From NCBI RefSeq assembly GCF_015223065.1, contig NZ_JADFBY010000003.1:310001-374000 (forward strand): a stretch of DNA of 64,000 nucleotides, given 5' to 3'. Positions 60,901 to 64,000 of this stretch are shown here, piece by piece. The first letter of the stretch is position 1; every line of letters begins with the position of its first letter. Made by a program: the position numbers and the translations under genes. The DNA comes from Mucilaginibacter sp. JRF. GTDB lineage: Bacteria > Bacteroidota > Bacteroidia > Sphingobacteriales > Sphingobacteriaceae. The notes under the pieces were generated by a model. It worked only from the letters and a program-made list of their open reading frames with translations. It was not told the origin of the DNA and ran no database searches.

Positions 60901-63900
60901 AGCTGACTAAAATTAGTGGTATCAGGATCAACCGGGTAATTCGGGTTAGTAACCTCGCAATCAACACAGGCGGCACCGCCATTAACATCAGTTGTTTGGC
61001 TGGATGCAAAGTCGCACTCTGTTGAAAACAACGTACGCACACGGATAACCACCGCCCTGCGGAACACACTGAAACAACCTGTAGGGCCATTTTGGGCTTC
61101 TACATAGTAAGTAGTGTTTGAGCTGAGCACCGGGGTATTAAATGTAGTACCAGTATATATAGGCGTACCGCCGGATGCCGAGGTATACCAATTATAGGTA
61201 ACGCCCGCGGTTGATGAACTGGCGGTAACAGAGGCGCTCTCGCCCGATGCTACCTCACCGTTTGCCGGAATAGTTGCCACCGTTGGCACAGCAGGAGCCG
61301 CGTTCACCGTAACATTTACCGGCACACGGGTAGCGCTTACGCAATCGCCCAATAGGGCATCAACATAGTAAGTAACGTTTTCGGTAAGATTAGGGGTGGT
61401 CAATTGCGGGCCGGTAAATATCGGCGTACCGCCTGTTGACCCCTCATACCACCTGAAGATAACTCCGATTACAGGTGATGTAGCGGTGATTATAGCGGGC
61501 GAACCTTCGCAGGTTTCGGCGCTCTCTAATGTTATTTGTGGTACCGGCGGCAGGGCATTAAGCACTGCTGTAACCGGCACCCGCGTGGTACTAACACAGC
61601 TGCCCGCGTTGGCCTCAACGTAGTAAGTGGTAGTTTCGGTAAGCACCGGAGTGGTGAATGTAGCACCGGTTGATACTGGTGCACCACCTGTTGGCGATGT
61701 GTACCAATTGAAGGTTACGCCATTAACTGCCTGCACGGTAAAGGTAACCTGCGAGCCATCGCAAGTATTTATGGTCGCCAGATCGACAACCGGCAAGGCA
61801 GGTAATGGTGTTACGGTAACATTTACCGGCGTGCGCACCAATTGCACACAACCACTGGCTGTACGACTGGCCTCCGCATAGTAGGTAACGCTGGCATCCA
61901 GCGCGGGGGTGTTGAATGATGTGCCTGTAAACACCGGGCTTCCACCTGTAGGGGTGGTATACCAGCGCACGGTAACATGATCGGGCACGGCAGCGGTAAG
62001 TGTTGGTTGTGAGCCCTGGCAAGTAGCAACCGCGGCAACATTGATAACCGGCGCCGCAACAGATTGATAGGCCGAGTAAACATGCAACGCGGTAAATAAT
62101 CCCGCAAGGGCAGAATTTAAACGGATCTCGACCCGATCAAAATCGGTACCGGCCTTAAATGCTACCCTGAAACGGCTGGTTCCATTCAGGAGGCTAATGT
62201 TCAGTAATGAGCCGTTAACTGCAAAGCGGTCGTTATTATAAGTAGTGCCATTGTAGGTCGCCAGGCTGATCTGCGATAGCACACCCACATCTATTAGCGA
62301 ACCTGGTACGCCAAGTTCTACCACAATACTATCGCCCGCGCGACCGGTATTGGCAAACCGTAATGTTTGTTGTACATAGGCATTCAGCAAGCCCACGGGC
62401 ACATTCAATCTCGAAAAAGTGTTTCTATCCAGATCAACCACACCGCCTAAATTATCTACACTGCACCCCAGGCATACCAAACCATCAATATCCGTGGTTT
62501 GGCTTATGGCGGCATCGCATGGCGTCGGGCTTACACCATTATCATTCACGTTCACTATGCCCGCCGCCCTGCTTGCCGACCTTTCGCCGGTGGCCTGCAC
62601 TACCGCCTCGGCGTAATAGGTTGTATTGTTGAAAATAGCAGGGGTATTAAATGTAGCTCCGGTGTAAATACTGGTACCGCCTGTAGCAGTGGTATACCAG
62701 TTAAATATTACACCTGTAGTTGTTGATGATGCCGTAAGCGCAGCCGATGCACCTGCGTTTACTGATTGTGTTGGCGGTGTTACGGCCACATCAGGTATTA
62801 CAGCCGGGTTTACAGTAATGGCGATGGCCGTCCGTTCCGGGTTAACGCAGCTACCTGCTGATGCCTCGGCATAGTAAGTAACATTGGTGGTAAGCGCGGG
62901 TGTTGTAAAGCTGCTGCCTGTAAATACCGGGGTACCGCCTGTAGCGGTAGTATACCAATTAACGGTTAAGCCATTAGGTACATTGGTTGTAAAAGTAGCC
63001 GTTTGCCCGGCAGTAACGCTCGCCGTTGATGGCGTAACAACAGGCGACGCAGGCGGATCGCCAACTAAAATTTGAACAGGGTAGCGTGTGGCGCTCGCGC
63101 AACCATTACGTACGTTTTCAATGTAGTAAGTAGTGGTCGCTGTTAAGGCCGGCGTGGTAATACTGGCCCCGGTAAATGCAGGGGTGCCACCTGTAGGGGT
63201 AGTATACCAATTAAAAGTTCCTGTTGTTGGCGATGTAATATTGAGCTGCGCCGTACCGCCCGCGCATATCTCAGGCACGGCGGGGTTAATAACCGGGGTG
63301 GCATATTGCTGCACGGCATAGTACACTCTTAGCGAAGTAAGCAAACTCGCCACACCTGATGCCAGCCTGATGGTAACACGATCATAATTTGCGTTGGCGG
63401 GTATCAGTACCGCATAACGGTCGCCGCCGCCAAGCAATCTTAAGGTAAGTGTATTTTGATCGAGGCCATAGCGTGCAACCTGGGTGGTGTTATTGTACAA
63501 GGCCACCTCAATACGGCCAAGCAAGCTAACATCGGCCAGGCCAACGGGGCTTTGTAAAACGAGCTTTACGGTATCCCCCGCGAAACCGGGTTGCTGAAAT
63601 ACCATTGCCTGCTCGGCATAAGCGCCGGTTAGTCCGGCTAATACGCTGATGGTGGAATAGGTAGTGGTATCGGCATCGGTTGCAAGCGCGTCATTAACAA
63701 CGGCGCAGCCAATACACAGGCCGTTTACGGTGCTGGTTTGCTGATTAGCGAATGAGCACGGGGCGTTGGTATCGATACTTACATTAATGGATATTGCCGT
63801 GCGCGCCGCCGATGGACAACCTGAACTATTAACAGCCTCAACATAATAAGTTGTGGTAGCGAATAACTCGGGCGTGGTGAATGATGTACCGCTAAACACC

Positions 63901-64000
63901 GATGTGGATGCCGTTGCCGAGGTATACCAGTTATAGGTAATACCGGTTTGCATATTACTTACGTTGATGGTTGCGGTTTGCCCGGCACTAATGGTCAGGT
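57951..64000 (-). CDS. Giant Ig-repeat adhesin with CHU_C (type B) sorting domain; 5' end outside the window
   Basis: At least 2015 residues are visible and the reading frame stays open to base 64000, so the true start lies beyond. The protein consists of about 16 Ig-like repeats of the CHU_C-associated type (pattern NWYTTxTGGTPxFTG..FTTPxL..TTYYxEA), interrupted by three unrelated modules with CxxC motifs (A 63762-63297, B 62530-62060, C 61020-60550). Then follow a fibronectin III-like domain (APVLSGGETSTSSATFSWTS) and a C-terminal gliding-motility type CHU_C domain (LIFVPNAFTPNGDGNNDILY to ITLLR). The last domain marks it as a type IX secretion substrate. The PorP/SprF and PorE-like genes that follow are its likely export partners. 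Surface adhesion is inferred; ligand unknown. Confidence 0.92.
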   Translation of the reverse strand, partial: LTISAGQTATINVSNMQTGITYNWYTSATASTSVFSGTSFTTPELFATTTYYVEAVNSSGCPSAARTAISINVSIDTNAPCSFANQQTSTVNGLCIGCAVVNDALATDADTTTYSTISVLAGLTGAYAEQAMVFQQPGFAGDTVKLVLQSPVGLADVSLLGRIEVALYNNTTQVARYGLDQNTLTLRLLGGGDRYAVLIPANANYDRVTIRLASGVASLLTSLRVYYAVQQYATPVINPAVPEICAGGTAQLNITSPTTGTFNWYTTPTGGTPAFTGASITTPALTATTTYYIENVRNGCASATRYPVQILVGDPPASPVVTPSTASVTAGQTATFTTNVPNGLTVNWYTTATGGTPVFTGSSFTTPALTTNVTYYAEASAGSCVNPERTAIAITVNPAVIPDVAVTPPTQSVNAGASAALTASSTTTGVIFNWYTTATGGTSIYTGATFNTPAIFNNTTYYAEAVVQATGERSASRAAGIVNVNDNGVSPTPCDAAISQTTDIDGLVCLGCSVDNLGGVVDLDRNTFSRLNVPVGLLNAYVQQTLRFANTGRAGDSIVVELGVPGSLIDVGVLSQISLATYNGTTYNNDRFAVNGSLLNISLLNGTSRFRVAFKAGTDFDRVEIRLNSALAGLFTALHVYSAYQSVAAPVINVAAVATCQGSQPTLTAAVPDHVTVRWYTTPTGGSPVFTGTSFNTPALDASVTYYAEASRTASGCVQLVRTPVNVTVTPLPALPVVDLATINTCDGSQVTFTVQAVNGVTFNWYTSPTGGAPVSTGATFTTPVLTETTTYYVEANAGSCVSTTRVPVTAVLNALPPVPQITLESAETCEGSPAIITATSPVIGVIFRWYEGSTGGTPIFTGPQLTTPNLTENVTYYVDALLGDCVSATRVPVNVTVNAAPAVPTVATIPANGEVASGESASVTASSSTAGVTYNWYTSASGGTPIYTGTTFNTPVLSSNTTYYVEAQNGPTGCFSVFRRAVVIRVRTLFSTECDFASSQTTDVNGGAACVDCEVTNPNYPVDPDTTNFSQLNLPVAGAGAYVAQTLIFSNGGLAGDTVRVKIGVPASLTSADVLQRIQIASFNGTTYNNDRTSLNGNNVSIEQIDDQTAIIKFVPAAVYSRVEVRLNSVTAATFNTVDIYYATKQVELPQLEAGTVNVCSGSPATFTVSNARAGVIYRWYAGLTDDTPLFTGTSFTTDELTATTTYYVESVREANDCANPNRVAVTANVTATPANATLDNSSAQICAGESVTFTVTNANGSTVRWYSTATNGTLLFTGASYTVSPVSNATYYAELSNGECASPARTAATVTVNPRPAAPGLVAGNVAVCTNETAVLQIQNPETGVTYSWYADATGGTALATGTSFTTPQVTANATYYVDATNTTTGCANNGGRTVASVTVNETPAAPTLSTTTSQVCSGGSVTISVTNPVAGRTYNWYTSATGGTAVFTGTSYTLTNVTANASYYVDAVSASSCTSITRTRTDVTVMPVPDAPQAQLAGGGNAVCSGSSATLTIVNPQAELVYRWYTTATGGSPVYTGTQYATPAITGSTTYYIEAANAGDCTSSTRSGITINATALPAAPALAQATVSVCQGSTATLSVSSPQTGITYNWYNSPSRTTLLFTGSSYTTGPINANTTYYVSATNASGCSSSDMATAQVTVQPAPDAPVVNGGGNTANCSGGTVTLSIANPNAGFTYRWYSEATGGSVVFTGSQYAPVVTASATYYVEAVNGGGCTSSARTAVPVTVTPPPAAPVSAQGASICAGTSTELTVTTPAGVSVKWYSNATGGTELFTGSTYTTPILNSNTTYYAEAVSDAGGCVSATRTAVSVLVLSELNAPVLSGGETSTSSATFSWTSINGATGYQISTNEGQTFTDVGNVTTYTVTGLQANSSVTVVVRAIGINGCQTSANSNMVTARAVDQNEKLIFVPNAFTPNGDGNNDILYVYGSVIQSLNFQVYTQWGEQIFRTNTQANGWDGTFKGSRVPVGVYVYVMEVTTTDGQKINRKGTITLLR
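60550..61020 (-). repeat. Adhesin module C
   Basis: Starts CDFASSQTTDVNGGAACVDC, contains DPDTTNFSQLNLPVAGAG and LAGDTVRVKIGVPASL, ends IYYATKQVELP. Third copy of the CxxC module. Confidence 0.7.
62060..62530 (-). repeat. Adhesin module B
   Basis: Starts CDAAISQTTDIDGLVCLGCS, contains DLDRNTFSRLNVPVG and RAGDSIVVELGVPGSL, ends VYSAYQSVAAP. Second copy of the CxxC module. Confidence 0.7.
63297..63762 (-). repeat. Adhesin module A (CxxC-containing, repeated three times)
   Basis: About 155 residues starting CSFANQQTSTVNGLCIGCAV, with DADTTTYSTISVLAGLTGAY, QQPGFAGDTVKLVLQSPVG and ending YYAVQQYATP. Shares pattern Cys...GL.CxxC.V.N..D.D..T.(F/Y)S..L...G..AY..Q...F...G.AGD with modules B and C. 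No family recognised. Confidence 0.7.

Larger units (their letters stand above)
58500..63950 (-). repeat. Intragenic Ig-like repeats of the giant adhesin (about 16 units)
   Basis: Protein-level repeats of about 75-85 residues with a conserved WYT..GG..FTG..TTYYVEA core and Cys/Thr end (C.S..RTAV.VTV). The units differ widely in DNA sequence, so they are old and not a fresh tandem expansion. Cores in order include those near 63915, 63195, 62945, 62655, 61950, 61695, 61435, 61170, 60430, 60180, 59930, 59660, 59390, 59140, 58880 and 58620 (approximate). Confidence 0.75.

Noticed and set aside
57951..63953. Taking the ATG at 63953 as the true start of the giant adhesin
   Set aside because: The frame stays open upstream to base 64000 and encodes LTISAGQTATINVSN, which continues an Ig-like unit; the ATG is internal.
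1..64000. tRNA, rRNA, tmRNA, SRP RNA or RNase P RNA genes
   Set aside because: I looked for T-arm type GGTTCRANTCC motifs and for structured gaps over 300 bases. Gaps hold repeats, terminators or the TPP riboswitch; the only GTTCGAA matches are in the 84-bp repeats.

Overview
The window comes from a Bacteroidota genome, most likely the Sphingobacteriaceae (a Mucilaginibacter/Pedobacter-like soil or plant-associated bacterium). The basis is gene content: the rpmB-rpmG-DUF4295-ftsY-rimO cluster, BshC, CarboxypepD_reg-TonB receptors, PorP/SprF with a CHU_C-type giant adhesin (type IX secretion), DUF1800/DUF1501 and M61 proteins. TAnnTTTG-like -7 promoter motifs and a near absence of Shine-Dalgarno sites agree. 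The genus is inference. No tRNA, rRNA, CRISPR array, prophage or complete insertion sequence was seen.

Layout. 1-4.1 kb: partial ftsX, a small hydrophilic protein, truA followed by an MsbA-like ABC exporter, DUF4293. 4.1-4.75 kb: a 640-base repeat island. 4.75-13.7 kb: acs; rpmB-rpmG-DUF4295; ftsY-rimO; bshC; a secreted aminopeptidase P. 13.7-18.3 kb: a TPP-riboswitch operon on the minus strand (TonB receptor, PnuC/PnuT-like transporter, acyl-CoA dehydrogenase-like flavoprotein). 18.3-31.4 kb: Lhr-type helicase, M16 and M61 peptidases, esterase, GH53 galactanase, Ku, small membrane proteins. 31.6-37.1 kb: RND efflux operon 1. 37.2-41.8 kb: response regulator with BadF-type kinase, lnt, rsmI, yebC. 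41.9-44.4 kb: siderophore receptor behind two Fur-like palindromes. 44.5-47.7 kb: DUF1800/DUF1501 pair. 49-54.9 kb: RND efflux operon 2. 55-64 kb: a giant Ig-repeat adhesin (5' end outside the window), a PorP/SprF protein and a PorE-like OmpA protein in one operon.

The most unusual signal is a dense load of small palindromic repeats of several families. Four copies of one asymmetric palindrome are each exactly 84 bp. GC-rich 'CCCCTTCAGGGG' palindromes and a 90-bp palindrome lie in frame inside three genes (ABC exporter, truA, helicase), supply the truA stop codon, and one forms a 68-bp hairpin inside the TPP riboswitch between its P2 and P4 helices. This resembles protein-coding palindromic elements described in Rickettsia, here in a Bacteroidota genome and also in a regulatory RNA.

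Other points: an acyl-CoA dehydrogenase-like enzyme under apparent thiamine control; two -7 promoter motifs so close to the start codon that leaderless mRNAs are likely; an RND pump with Asp-Asn in place of the usual Asp-Asp proton-relay pair; and an unrecognised CxxC-containing module of about 155 residues repeated three times in the giant adhesin.
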